From NCBI GenBank assembly GCA_913058575.1, contig CAJXRF010000057.1:1-37523 (forward strand): a stretch of DNA of 37,523 nt, read 5' to 3'. A program made the position numbers and the translations under genes. The notes under the pieces are model-generated. The model saw nothing but the letters and a program-made list of their open reading frames with translations. It was not told the origin of the DNA and did not search any database. The DNA is from an uncultured Bermanella sp. (GTDB taxonomy: Bacteria; Pseudomonadota; Gammaproteobacteria; Pseudomonadales; Oceanobacteraceae). This document shows, one piece after another, positions 25,238-33,378 of the stretch (positions are counted from its first letter, which is position 1; every line of letters begins with the position of its first letter).

Positions 25238-25702
25238 TTATTTTTCTTTGTGTTTAGGGGCCACCGCCTCTTGAATTGCGGATTCGTTAATATGATGAAT
25301 GTTCCCTAACGCGCTAATTTGCATGCTTGCTTCGTCAATTATCTCATCATACAAGGCCAACACATCAGGGTTAAATTTAGGCGTGTCTTCTGCGGTTAAT
25401 TTAAAGAGCTGCATCTGATTTAGAAAGTTATTTAAAACGTGTTGCGTTGACGACATCATGGCAGTGTAAATTTTAAGCTTCTCGGAAGACACTTTACTGG
25501 CGCGGTTACGCTTTAAAAGATCCACAAAGGCAAAGATAAGAAAAATGAAAAGCGGAATAATAAGCTCATCTATTTCGTATTCTTCAAGGCTATGTAATAG
25601 GCTTACCAGCTTTTCAAAAAAGTCCACATTAAATATGATGCCTGCCATGAGCAGGAAAAGGGATAATGCCAAACCAATGAGGGTGATTGTGTAGTTCTTC
25701 AT
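25238..25702 (-). CDS. Two-helix membrane protein with a DHp-like cytoplasmic segment (154 aa)
   Basis: Two membrane helices (about residues 5-25 and 46-63) enclose a short acidic loop, with a basic stop KRNRAS. The cytoplasmic part from about 68 to 135 is helical and contains MSSTQHVLNNFLNQMQL, where His and the following LNN recall the phosphoacceptor helix of histidine kinases (H-x-L-N-N). A later helix (YDEIIDEASMQISALGNI) could form the second arm of a four-helix dimer. No ATP-binding domain follows, so it is not a kinase. It might be a phosphotransfer or dimerising membrane protein; this is a resemblance, not an assignment. The preceding GG-rich ribosome site is weak. Confidence 0.7.
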   Translation of the reverse strand: MKNYTITLIGLALSLFLLMAGIIFNVDFFEKLVSLLHSLEEYEIDELIIPLFIFLIFAFVDLLKRNRASKVSSEKLKIYTAMMSSTQHVLNNFLNQMQLFKLTAEDTPKFNPDVLALYDEIIDEASMQISALGNIHHINESAIQEAVAPKHKEK

Positions 25703-25854
25703 GTTTTAAATCGCATTCTTAAATTGGCCTTCTTAAAGAGGACTTAAGAAAGCTCATAAATTATATTCCGCATAGTATAACCTTTATTAATACAGAAATA
25801 CCTAAAGGCTAATTGCCATGTAGGGTTATGAATATTGGTAGGAGTATATTTCTA

Positions 25855-26088
25855 CTATTTCTTATTGGCGAGGTTAATCGCAGCGCTAATAGCCTGTTTT
25901 GCTTGAGGGCTATTTTTCCAACAGCTGGAGTGAAGCATGCTGGCTACTCGCTCTGCAATATCCTGTGCCGTATAGTGTTTTAACTCTTCAAAAGAGCTAA
26001 TGCCAATTTCTTCAAAGCGTTTAATTACGGTGGGGCCTACGCCTTTTAGTTCAAGCAGTGCTGTGCTTTCTTGCTGACTGAATTTCAT
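25855..26088 (-). CDS. Small helix-hairpin-helix protein, Cdd1-like (77 aa)
   Basis: Residues 11-35 read LLELKGVGPTVIKRFEEIGI, a helix-hairpin-helix motif (the G-V-G-P-T hairpin) of the type that binds DNA backbone. The rest (SFEELKHYTAQDIAERVASM..., a Cys-Trp pair, then AKQAISAAINLA) resembles the small Cdd1/pathogenicity-locus family, whose role is unknown. It is a short stand-alone protein between the two-helix membrane protein and the GlxA-type regulator, all on the minus strand. AGAAGAG lies before its ATG. DNA binding is inferred from the motif. Confidence 0.75.
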   Translation of the reverse strand: MKFSQQESTALLELKGVGPTVIKRFEEIGISSFEELKHYTAQDIAERVASMLHSSCWKNSPQAKQAISAAINLANKK

Positions 26089-26111
26089 TTTATATCTCTT
26101 CTTCTAGTATT

Positions 26112-27020
26112 CTAAATTTGTTTTGCAAAGCGTTGACGAAATTGCTTGGGAGTGAGGGTTATGATGCGTACAAATATTTTTCGGCAGGCACTGCTGTCTT
26201 CGTAACCCACTTCAATGGCAATAGCTTCAAAACTTTTTTGAGTTTGCTCCAATTGCTCACAAGCTTTTTGTATACGCAATCTTTGCAGGTATTCAGAGGG
26301 TTTAAAGCCGGTGGCCTGTACAAAGCGTCTTAAAAAACTGCGCTCACTCATGTGGCATAAGTTGGCCAGTATCGGCATTTTAATTTTTTCTGAATAGTGC
26401 TCATCTATAAATAATTGCGCCGCGACAATGCTGTGGTCACCATGATTTCGCTTAGGGATAAATTGTTGATAGTATTTTTGAGAGCGATGCCCAGTGTCGA
26501 CGACTAAGTTTTTTCCTAGCTGAGTCATGACACTGACTCCAGCGTGTTGAGCCACTAATTCCAGTCCTAAATCCAACCAAGACATGACCCCACCTGCGGT
26601 AATGATATTGCCCTGATTGATTAAAATTTTCTGTGTGTCTAATGGAATGTGCGCAAAGCGCGATTGAAATTCACCGGCCAACGCCCAGTGAGTGGTGGTT
26701 TGTCGCCCTTCTAAGACGCCCGCTTTTGCGAGAATAAACGCACCAGAGCATGCCGAGCAGAGTGTGGCTTGATGGGCATGCTGTTGCCTTAACCAATCTA
26801 ATAGCTCATGGCTTGGGTTAAGGTAAAAATCATCCTTTAAAGACGGGGGTAAAATTATCACCTCAAAATGTGGGCTGTCATTCAACTGATCAAGGGTCAA
26901 TATGGTGCACTTAAACAAAGTTGCGGACTGGCACTGAGAATTAGCCATTTCAAACAGCTCGTAAAGCCCAAAAACAGCGGACTGCAGAGCATAAGGGTAG
27001 TTAATAATAGCAATGTTCAT
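26112..27020 (-). CDS. GlxA-type AraC regulator with DJ-1/PfpI-like domain (302 aa)
   Basis: Residues 1-165 form a class I glutamine amidotransferase-like (DJ-1/PfpI) sensor domain, with the nucleophile-elbow segment TLCSACSGAFILAKAGVLEG and the following TTHWALAGEF. The C-terminal ~100 residues are a standard AraC pair of helix-turn-helices (MPILANLCHMSERSFLRRFVQATGFKPSEYLQRLRI..., then GYEDSSACRKIFVRIITLTPKQFRQRF). I prefer the ATG at 27020, where family homology begins, to one at 27104, although neither has a strong ribosome site. It is divergent from the HD-domain gene across about 110 bases and may regulate it. Confidence 0.88.
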   Translation of the reverse strand: MNIAIINYPYALQSAVFGLYELFEMANSQCQSATLFKCTILTLDQLNDSPHFEVIILPPSLKDDFYLNPSHELLDWLRQQHAHQATLCSACSGAFILAKAGVLEGRQTTTHWALAGEFQSRFAHIPLDTQKILINQGNIITAGGVMSWLDLGLELVAQHAGVSVMTQLGKNLVVDTGHRSQKYYQQFIPKRNHGDHSIVAAQLFIDEHYSEKIKMPILANLCHMSERSFLRRFVQATGFKPSEYLQRLRIQKACEQLEQTQKSFEAIAIEVGYEDSSACRKIFVRIITLTPKQFRQRFAKQI

Positions 27021-27128
27021 GTTGGCGGAATCAGACGGCTTTATGTCAATATAGCCACTTATGAGGGGTATCTCAAATGGGCATACTAATAGGCAACATG
27101 TCATAACTGATTATTTTAGGAGCGCCAT

Positions 27129-27695
27129 ATGACTGAAACACTGACTGTAGAGACCCATATTCCTTTTCTTGAGGAGTTGCTTTTACCATGGCGGGGTGTC
27201 ATTAAAGATGACTACCAAGGCTATCGTAATCATGTTTATCGTATGGTGCAGTTCACCTTTGCCATTAAACACATGCAAGGGGGAGACTTGAGTGAAGAGG
27301 ACAAAAAGAAAATTATGATCGCCGCGGTATTTCATGACATAGGTATTTGGGTTAAGGATACTTTGGATTATTTAGAGCCTTCTTTACCTGCAGCCATGAA
27401 ATATTTAGAAGAGCATCAAATGGCCCATGATAAAGATGAAATACGGTTAATGATCACCGAACATCATAAGTTACGAGAATACAAAGGGGATTACCAAAAG
27501 ATGGTGGAGCTGTTTCGTAAAGGAGATTTAGTAGATTTTTCCCTTACTATGGTGAAATTTAATTTACCTAAAAGTTACATTACAGAAATGAAAAATGCTT
27601 TGCCTAATGCGGGGTTTCATTTTGGGTTATTGAAAAAAGGCTTTAAATGGTTTTTAAGGCATCCTATAAACCCTGTGCCAATGATGAAATGGTAG
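27129..27695 (+). CDS. HD-domain phosphohydrolase-like protein (188 aa)
   Basis: Metal-binding HD signature: His in RNHVYRMVQF (about 33), the AAVFHDIGIW pair (about 69-71), EHHKLREY (about 114) and the closing Asp in GDLVDFS. This is a compact single-domain HD hydrolase, so a nucleotide or phosphate ester substrate is likely, but which one is not evident. AGGAG precedes the ATG by 7 bases. It is divergent from the GlxA-type regulator and convergent with a lipoprotein gene 25 bases away. A basic C-terminal stretch (LLKKGFKWFLRHP) could touch membrane or nucleic acid. Confidence 0.87.
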   Translation: MTETLTVETHIPFLEELLLPWRGVIKDDYQGYRNHVYRMVQFTFAIKHMQGGDLSEEDKKKIMIAAVFHDIGIWVKDTLDYLEPSLPAAMKYLEEHQMAHDKDEIRLMITEHHKLREYKGDYQKMVELFRKGDLVDFSLTMVKFNLPKSYITEMKNALPNAGFHFGLLKKGFKWFLRHPINPVPMMKW

Positions 27696-27720
27696 CGATT
27701 AAAAACAACAAAATGCCTAA

Positions 27721-28248
27721 TTAATCTATCCAGTTGGTTAAAACAATGGCTGCTATTTGGTTTTCATTTAGCTCAAATGTCACTTGGTTTTCTGATTCTA
27801 AATCACAAAGGTAGCTGCTGGATGTAGTGGTGGTTTGTGCAGGTTCACCCATTAATTGTGCAAGATACGTTTCATGGCTACCCAGTACAGACTTTAATTC
27901 TTCTGGGCTGAACTTAAGTGTGTATTTTACCGCCTCTAGGTAGCTACGATTATAATTGGGTACTTCAAAAATGGCGATGTAGCCATCTTGATAATGCAAT
28001 GTGATTCTTTGGTTTATGTAATTGTCATTATGGGGGCTGATAAGCGTTTCTGACTTTTCTAAACTGGCCTCACCAAAGCGCTGCTTAACAGAATCCACCG
28101 TATGGCCACTAATGGATTCAAGCTGTTGACAAAAATTCACGGCTTGGTGATTGGTTTGTGTAAATATAATCGATTCTTTTTCTGGGCTTGCACAAGCCAT
28201 TAAGGCTAAAGAAGAACTTATTAATATTAAGGTGAGAGCATTTTTCAT
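27721..28248 (-). CDS. Predicted lipoprotein of unknown function (175 aa)
   Basis: The signal peptide ends in a lipobox, SLALMAC, so the mature protein starts at that Cys and is membrane-anchored in the periplasm. I chose the ATG at 28248 (GAGAT 8 bases before) rather than one at 28269. The mature part has a VDSVKQRFGEASLEKSE segment similar to the start of small outer-membrane lipoproteins that fold as BamE/SmpA-like modules, but the likeness is too weak to claim. It ends a few bases from the HD gene on the other strand. Confidence 0.75.
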   Translation of the reverse strand: MKNALTLILISSSLALMACASPEKESIIFTQTNHQAVNFCQQLESISGHTVDSVKQRFGEASLEKSETLISPHNDNYINQRITLHYQDGYIAIFEVPNYNRSYLEAVKYTLKFSPEELKSVLGSHETYLAQLMGEPAQTTTTSSSYLCDLESENQVTFELNENQIAAIVLTNWID

Positions 28249-28396
28249 TATTATTATCTCACGTGTCACTAATTAAATAGTGAAAACTAAAGTCAAATTT
28301 GAACTAGAAGGCATTTTGTAACATGAAAGAGTATGCCAATAATTCTAATGCCATCACAGAAATGAACACATTTAACTTAATAGTGAGTGATTGGCG

Positions 28397-28963
28397 TTAT
28401 CCACCTGTTTTATTGGCCCATTGGTGTGCTGTGATGCTATATAGCACATGCTCTCTTAATACATGGTTTCTTGGAACGCTAGGGTGTTGAAAATTACGCT
28501 TTAAATTACACATGTTTAAGCGCTCCATCACTGCTATTGATGGCTGGTTAATAACCGAGGTGAATGAATACACTTCATGGAGTTTAAGCGTTTCAAAAGC
28601 AAAATTAAGTACGGCTATTGCGGCCTCTGTTGCATAGCCCTTTCCCCAGTATTGAGTGGCCAGTCGCCAACCTATTTCTACACAGGGGGTTATTGGTAAT
28701 TCACAGGTGGGTTTGTTTAGCCCTGTAAACCCTATAAATTCCCCTGATTCTTTTATCTCTACCGCCCATAAGCCCCAAGATTGTAAAGATATAATATCTT
28801 TCAGTTTTACTGCCAATGCATTGCTGTCATTTTCACTTAAGGTCGCAGGGAAGTACTTCATGACGCTTGGGTCGGCACTCATCTTAGAAAAACCAGCCAG
28901 ATCACTGTCCTTCCATTGGCGTAAGCGAAGTCGTTTGGTTTCTAGTGTGATGGGATTAGTCAT
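28397..28963 (-). CDS. GNAT acetyltransferase, RimJ/RimL type (188 aa)
   Basis: It begins ITLETKRLRLRQWKDSDL, the classic opening of RimJ/RimL-like N-acetyltransferases. The acetyl-CoA pyrophosphate loop is IGWRLATQYWGKGYATEA, followed by the LKLHEVYSFTSVINQPSIAVMERLNM block. Substrate may be a protein N-terminus, an amino acid or an antibiotic; the sequence does not tell. Length is normal for the family. It appears monocistronic. Confidence 0.93.
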   Translation of the reverse strand: MTNPITLETKRLRLRQWKDSDLAGFSKMSADPSVMKYFPATLSENDSNALAVKLKDIISLQSWGLWAVEIKESGEFIGFTGLNKPTCELPITPCVEIGWRLATQYWGKGYATEAAIAVLNFAFETLKLHEVYSFTSVINQPSIAVMERLNMCNLKRNFQHPSVPRNHVLREHVLYSITAHQWANKTGG

Positions 28964-29123
28964 GATCTTTAGGTGTTTTTTAAAGTGTTAGTGGGAAGGG
29001 CATTAGCGCCGAATTAATAGTCTAGTGTGTCTGTCTTTCTCGATTAGTAAACCCTTCAAACTTGAGAAAGAATAGCTGCATGAAGTTTTACATCATATCT
29101 TTTTCTGAAAAATATGATTGGTA

Positions 29124-29167
29124 TTTTCATGCTTTATTATTCTATAGAGACTAGTAAAGCATGAAAA
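29124..29167. repeat. 13-bp perfect inverted repeat
   Basis: TTTTCATGCTTTA (29124-29136) matches the reverse complement TAAAGCATGAAAA (29155-29167) across 18 bases. The feet are T then A, the reverse of an intrinsic terminator, so a protein-binding site or end-of-gene hairpin is more likely. It is just downstream of the membrane-SRPBCC gene. Confidence 0.65.
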
Positions 29168-29180
29168 CTTATTGTGCCTG

Positions 29181-30146
29181 TTAAGCATTAGCTGCTTCAC
29201 TACGGTACTTATATAAGCCCAATATTGTTTGTACAAAATCAACGCCTAGTATTTTTGAAATAGGTATGGCATAAAAATTTATTGCCGAATTAATACGGTA
29301 ATTAGCCGTAATGGTTAATTGAGTTACATTTTTATTTAGCGGCTGCAAAGTGAAAGATGTGTTATGAAGGTCAAAGTACTTTCCTCCAATAGCGACATGG
29401 TCATCCATTGAGCCTTTAGGGAAAGAGTTATCATCAAAAATATAATCCCACTTAATATATTCATTAATAGAACTCTCGGTTACGACGGCTTTAAAATTTA
29501 CTCCTCGCTCCCAAATTGAGTATCGAATTTCTTGAGTGCCTTTCCTTTTGTTTATTCCTTCAAGGGGCTTAGGGACTCCTATTAAATGACTGATACTCAA
29601 TGGCAGCTCTGCAGATTCAATTTCTTTTGCTGTCATTATTTGATTCCAAATTACATCAGGATCAGCTTGAACTACTACTGACTCTACTATCTGAATGTTT
29701 TTTTCTGTAAGAGGGAAGTAACCTTCATAATATAAAACGAGGAAAGGTAATAGTGAAACTGATAATAGCGGTTTAGTCTTTTTAGCTGTTAGATGCAAAC
29801 AGATTCCCATAAGCAGCCCCCCTATGCTGGCGCATAGAAGAAAGAGAGGGGCCATAATGGCAATACATATAGAACCTTCAAGTAGAGTTAGTGCTGACCC
29901 CAAAAGCATTAGGGCTGTTGTTACCCAAGGCATAAATAGCATTTGCTTAATTTTTAATCCCTCTCCTTTGTAGCCGTATACTGTGAGCGCACCAACAACT
30001 ATGGGTGTACAAATTAGAAATGCTAGTGACATAGGCCCTTCAACTGATGAGGGTAATACATCAAACATATATCGTAAGAATAAACCGTAGAGCGCTCCAC
30101 CAATAAACCAAGGTAATTTTTTATTTTGTTTTTTTTGTTCAGTCAC
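29181..30146 (-). CDS. Membrane protein with C-terminal SRPBCC-like domain (321 aa)
   Basis: Residues 12-145 hold four or five membrane helices. From about 150 to 300 the protein looks like an SRPBCC (polyketide-cyclase/START-like) ligand-binding domain: VESVVVQADPDVIWNQIMTAKEIESAELP is its usual opening (a strand, then x-V-W-x-x-I/L). GTQEIRYSIWERG, TFTLQPLNKNVTQLTITANY and the last helix INFYAIPISKILGVDF fit the rest. A membrane-fused version is less common and suggests binding of a hydrophobic ligand at the membrane. The ligand is unknown. It is transcribed alone. Confidence 0.78.
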   Translation of the reverse strand: MTEQKKQNKKLPWFIGGALYGLFLRYMFDVLPSSVEGPMSLAFLICTPIVVGALTVYGYKGEGLKIKQMLFMPWVTTALMLLGSALTLLEGSICIAIMAPLFLLCASIGGLLMGICLHLTAKKTKPLLSVSLLPFLVLYYEGYFPLTEKNIQIVESVVVQADPDVIWNQIMTAKEIESAELPLSISHLIGVPKPLEGINKRKGTQEIRYSIWERGVNFKAVVTESSINEYIKWDYIFDDNSFPKGSMDDHVAIGGKYFDLHNTSFTLQPLNKNVTQLTITANYRINSAINFYAIPISKILGVDFVQTILGLYKYRSEAANA

Positions 30147-30189
30147 AATGCTTCCATATGCTTAGCATTTTATTAAAATTTTTAGGGAA

Positions 30190-30420
30190 CTATAGAAAAC
30201 GCTTAAAATCCTTCGCCCAAATTTTTGTTGCACTATTATGTCTAGATCACTTACTTCGGACACTAACATACTGATTTTATTGGGTTTTAATTTGATGAGC
30301 AGTGTAAAGAGAAGATTGGCGGGAAGCAAACCATCTCGAACGGATGATAAAATCAATTTATGGACCGATTTAGATCAATTTTGCGAATTATAAGAGCCAT
30401 CGTTTTTTAAATTATCCATT
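30190..30420 (+). repeat. Diverged ~232-bp direct repeat, copy A
   Basis: This segment aligns with 31368-31600 in the same direction. Shared blocks include CTATA..G..AAATCCTT, ACTGATTTTATTG, GCAGTGTAAA, GGGAAGCAA and TAAGAGCCATCGTTTTT, ending TATCCATT. A 64-codon minus-strand open frame (30162-30356) runs through it. The equivalent frame in copy B has in-frame stops but keeps several residues, so both may be remains of one coding sequence. Confidence 0.75.
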
Positions 30421-30589
30421 CTAAGTCCTTCCACTCTTGGTTCGACAAACTCTTCAACTTTTGACAATGAATATTGAGAGAACAAAATCAACACCATGAA
30501 TAAGAATCACATATTTAACTAACCGTTATTTGTGAATGTATTAAATTACAACAACGTTACTGCCCGCCACTGGATTATTTAAAGATACT

Positions 30590-31243
30590 TTATTGCATCG
30601 TACATTCAGAGAGGGTGAGGCTTAAAGGTTCACTTTCTATTGGCCCTAACTCTAATGTGGGGGAAGGTGAGCTAATTATAGTAAAGGTATCGCCTAACGT
30701 TATAGAGCCATCAGTTGAAGAGTTATTTTGTAACTCAGACAGGTCACTTGAATAAGTAATTTCAACCAAAGGTGTTTTAAGTATTAAATTACCGCTAGAT
30801 AATTCAATGGTGCCACTTAAATTTAATTGGCTGTAGCAATTAAGAATTAATGTGCCTGTAAATTCAGAAAGAATAATATCACCATGAAAATCGCAGCTGC
30901 CTATTGAATTCAGTTCAATTATAGAGTCTTTACTGGTAGCTGAGGCGGCCAAATGTATTTTAGAATTTTCTTCTGTATATATGCTTAAAAAATTATATGT
31001 TTTGTCTTCTAGTATAAATTCTTGGTCAGCTGATAGATATAACTGACCTTGCGGGTTGTCATCATATTCAATCGTTTTTAATTGATGATTTTTAACGGTA
31101 ATTGCTTCGGATTCTAAGCAGGGTGACGGCGCCAAAAGCGAAGGTTCTGAATCGGTGCTATTTTCAGTTTCATCAGAGCAGCCCATAATGAGCGAGAAAC
31201 TAATTATCTGTAAAATAACACTTTTAAAGTATGAGGTTTTCAT
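30590..31243 (-). CDS. Predicted lipoprotein, beta-rich, unknown function (217 aa)
   Basis: A lipoprotein signal ends SLIMGC, giving an anchored mature protein. A Ser/Thr/Glu-rich linker (SDETENSTDSEPSLLAPSP) follows, then a stretch of alternating polar and hydrophobic strands from about residue 45 to the end. Cys occurs near residues 42, 115, 135 and 213. The family is not recognised. It is more AT-rich than the surrounding genes and stands between two copies of a direct repeat, which may mark an inserted cassette. The ATG has AGGA before it. Confidence 0.72.
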   Translation of the reverse strand: MKTSYFKSVILQIISFSLIMGCSDETENSTDSEPSLLAPSPCLESEAITVKNHQLKTIEYDDNPQGQLYLSADQEFILEDKTYNFLSIYTEENSKIHLAASATSKDSIIELNSIGSCDFHGDIILSEFTGTLILNCYSQLNLSGTIELSSGNLILKTPLVEITYSSDLSELQNNSSTDGSITLGDTFTIISSPSPTLELGPIESEPLSLTLSECTMQ

Positions 31244-31679
31244 GGAGTCCTTTCTAAGTTAATAACTGCTTTTTGCTTAATCGGAAGTCTTAAATTTATA
31301 TAAAGCACGTTTTATTGTCATGTTAGACAATCGCCACAGGCTAATGAGTTTTCAGGTTGGGTAAGGTCTATAGGAAGAAGCTCAAAATCCTTTGAGAATC
31401 TTTTTATTGTAAAAATGGCTCTGGTTCATTAACTAAGAGCTCTAACCCACTGATTTTATTGTATTTTAGTTTGGAGTGCAGTGTAAAACGAAGGCTCGTG
31501 GGAAGCAATCGCTGTTAAGTGGCAGAAGAATCAAAATGAATGTGCTCATATTAACAATTCCCTGAGTTATTAAGAGCCATCGTTTTTAAAACTATCCATT
31601 TAGTATGCACCCTAAATGGGGCTTATCTGGTGCCATCATCTAGACTCAAAACATTGGGACCAATAGATATGCCATTATT
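31244..31679. other. 436-bp gap holding repeat copy B
   Basis: No gene is visible. Most of it is the second copy of the diverged direct repeat (31368-31600), followed by the presumed promoter region of the HDOD gene. Confidence 0.5.
31368..31600 (+). repeat. Diverged ~232-bp direct repeat, copy B
   Basis: Same orientation and layout as 30190-30420. The two starts are about 1.18 kb apart, and the single lipoprotein gene lies between. The last 30 bases (TAAGAGCCATCGTTTTT then TATCCATT) are the best conserved. Confidence 0.75.
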
Positions 31680-32570
31680 ATGATTACGATGGAAGAGATT
31701 GAGCGCAAAGTGGAAGAGTTGCCATTATTACCTTATGTGATGATGGGGTTATTGCAGTTGAAACCCGAAGAGGAGTCGTTTTTAGATAAGGTTTTAAAGC
31801 TGTCTCAGCAAGACCCAACTTTTGCACTGCAGATCATCCGTTTAGCGAACAGCACAGTGCCTAATAAGCAGATCAAATCTTTGCAAGAAGCCGTGGCAAG
31901 CGTGGCAATTCAAGGCATGACAGGGCTAATTGCCTCCATGGCTAGCTTGGGCGTGTTTGTACCCGTGCATCAGGGTGAAAAAGACTTATGGATACATTCC
32001 ATTCAAGTGGCGGTGATTGCCAGTAGAATGGCAAGTTTACTACCTGACCTGAAGATTGACCCTAATCAAGCCTATATGTGTGGGTTATTACATGATATTG
32101 GCCGTTTTGTGATGTTTGATAGCGTACCATCTGAATTACAAAAGGTAGAAGCGAAAAACTGGCAAAATCCTGAAGAATTAGTGGACGCAGAGCTGGATAT
32201 TTGTGGGTTTGATCATTCTAAATTGGGTGGCCGTGTGGGCATAAAATGGGGGCTACCTGAAACAGTGCGCCGCGTGGTGGCGTACCACCATATGTACACA
32301 GAGCAACAACAAAAAGCCATTAGAAATCACGACGTGCATTTGTCGAACCTACTCAATGTAATTCAACTGGCAGACTGCTTGAGTATGCTATTAATTAATG
32401 AGCCTGATATTTTAACTGGCCCTGAACCTGTACTGATTGAGGCTTTGAAAAAATGTAATCACCCCTGTTTGGCCTCTGTGGGTTTAAGTTTAGATAACCT
32501 AAAAAATATGGCAAAAATTGGCAGTGAAGAAACGATTCGTTTGGTACAAGGTATGGGCATAATATTGTGA
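31680..32570 (+). CDS. HDOD-domain signalling protein (296 aa)
   Basis: HDOD domain over most of the length: MEEIERKVEELPLLPYVMMG start, LKLSQQDPTFALQIIRLANS, and the helical core with LWIHSIQVAVIASRMA, GLLHDIGRFVMF and HSKLGGRVGIKWGLPETVRRVVAYHH. It keeps an HD pair (GLLHDIG), unlike most HDOD proteins, which have lost metal binding. HDOD proteins are usually regulatory (chemotaxis, c-di-GMP, stress). No output domain is attached. The ATG at 31680 is followed by another in-frame ATG three codons later, and ribosome sites are weak for both. Confidence 0.9.
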   Translation: MITMEEIERKVEELPLLPYVMMGLLQLKPEEESFLDKVLKLSQQDPTFALQIIRLANSTVPNKQIKSLQEAVASVAIQGMTGLIASMASLGVFVPVHQGEKDLWIHSIQVAVIASRMASLLPDLKIDPNQAYMCGLLHDIGRFVMFDSVPSELQKVEAKNWQNPEELVDAELDICGFDHSKLGGRVGIKWGLPETVRRVVAYHHMYTEQQQKAIRNHDVHLSNLLNVIQLADCLSMLLINEPDILTGPEPVLIEALKKCNHPCLASVGLSLDNLKNMAKIGSEETIRLVQGMGIIL

Positions 32571-32586
32571 ATTCATACCTTATATA

Positions 32587-33180
32587 TTATTTTTCAATAA
32601 GCTTAGTGAGCATTTGAGTCATGTCATGGTTATGCCCTTCACCAAAACCTAACTTTCTTGCCCAGTCGTGACCTAAAATTAAGCACATCATTAAGTAAGC
32701 CATTTTCTGATAATTTTTAACGCCTGAGTCTTTTAATTGTTGGGTGATCATATCCAGTAGGTGCTTATAAACCACCGATACTTTATCGGCAATGTGAGAG
32801 TTTTGATCCCCTGCGCCTATCATGCAGCAAAAAAACACTTCGTTTTGTTTACTCACTTCATGAAACTGCTCAGAGCACACAAAGCCCAACATTTGTTCTA
32901 GGCTGGGCGATGAGTCAGTTGGAGAGTTATTTGTTTGGGGTTGGTTAGAGCGTGAAAAATGATTCAGTGCCTGCATGTAACGAAAAACCACTCTGTCTAA
33001 TAGCGCATCTAGCATGCCATCGCTGCCACTAAAATAGTGATGCAGCATGGGTTGGTTCATATTGGCTTCTTCGGCCACTTTGCGTTGTGAAGCTTGGCCA
33101 AACCCCTCCCGTAAAATGACTTTTTCGTAGGCATCTAAAATGAGTTGCTGCTTCTCTAGTTTTTTACTGGGGCGTCCCAT
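32587..33180 (-). CDS. TetR family transcriptional regulator (197 aa)
   Basis: The start at 33180 (MGRPSKK) is preferred over 33243 since AAGGAAAG lies 8 bases before it and the family begins there. The N-terminal DNA-binding domain reads LILDAYEKVILREGFGQASQRKVAEEANMNQPMLHHYFSG. The rest is helical ligand-binding domain, including a Cys-rich bit (FFCCMIGAG). It is convergent with the HDOD gene. It precedes the secreted propeller-like gene only in the sense of position: both are on the minus strand, and a strong hairpin lies between them. Its target is unknown. Confidence 0.93.
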   Translation of the reverse strand: MGRPSKKLEKQQLILDAYEKVILREGFGQASQRKVAEEANMNQPMLHHYFSGSDGMLDALLDRVVFRYMQALNHFSRSNQPQTNNSPTDSSPSLEQMLGFVCSEQFHEVSKQNEVFFCCMIGAGDQNSHIADKVSVVYKHLLDMITQQLKDSGVKNYQKMAYLMMCLILGHDWARKLGFGEGHNHDMTQMLTKLIEK

Positions 33181-33318
33181 ATTACTGCTTTCCTTAATGG
33201 CTATCACGCTCGGTGAGGCATTATATACACACTTATGGTACATGTCTGAAGGGCTTGTAAGGGGGATGCGGTCAACGGTTTTGGTAGGCGTTTAATGTTA
33301 GATAAGTAAGCGCAATCG

Positions 33319-33355
33319 CCCTTAAACTCAGAGCTCTTAGCCCTGAGTTTAAGGG
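33319..33355. terminator. Strong stem-loop between TetR and the secreted protein gene
   Basis: CCCTTAAACTCAG (33319-33331) pairs perfectly with CTGAGTTTAAGGG (33343-33355) over 11 bases. No long T-run follows on either strand, so factor-assisted termination or an insulating role is likely. It lies 24 bases past the stop of the secreted protein gene. Confidence 0.6.
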
Positions 33356-33378
33356 TGTATAAAAATATTGTACTTGCG

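Noticed and set aside
9984-29160. Shared short word AGACTAGTAAAGC at about 9985 and 29148
   Set aside because: Thirteen-base matches are expected by chance in a window of this size, and the surrounding sequences do not align.
30162-30356. 64-codon minus-strand open frame
   Set aside because: It lies within a diverged repeat whose other copy has stops in the same frame; kept as repeat, not as a gene.
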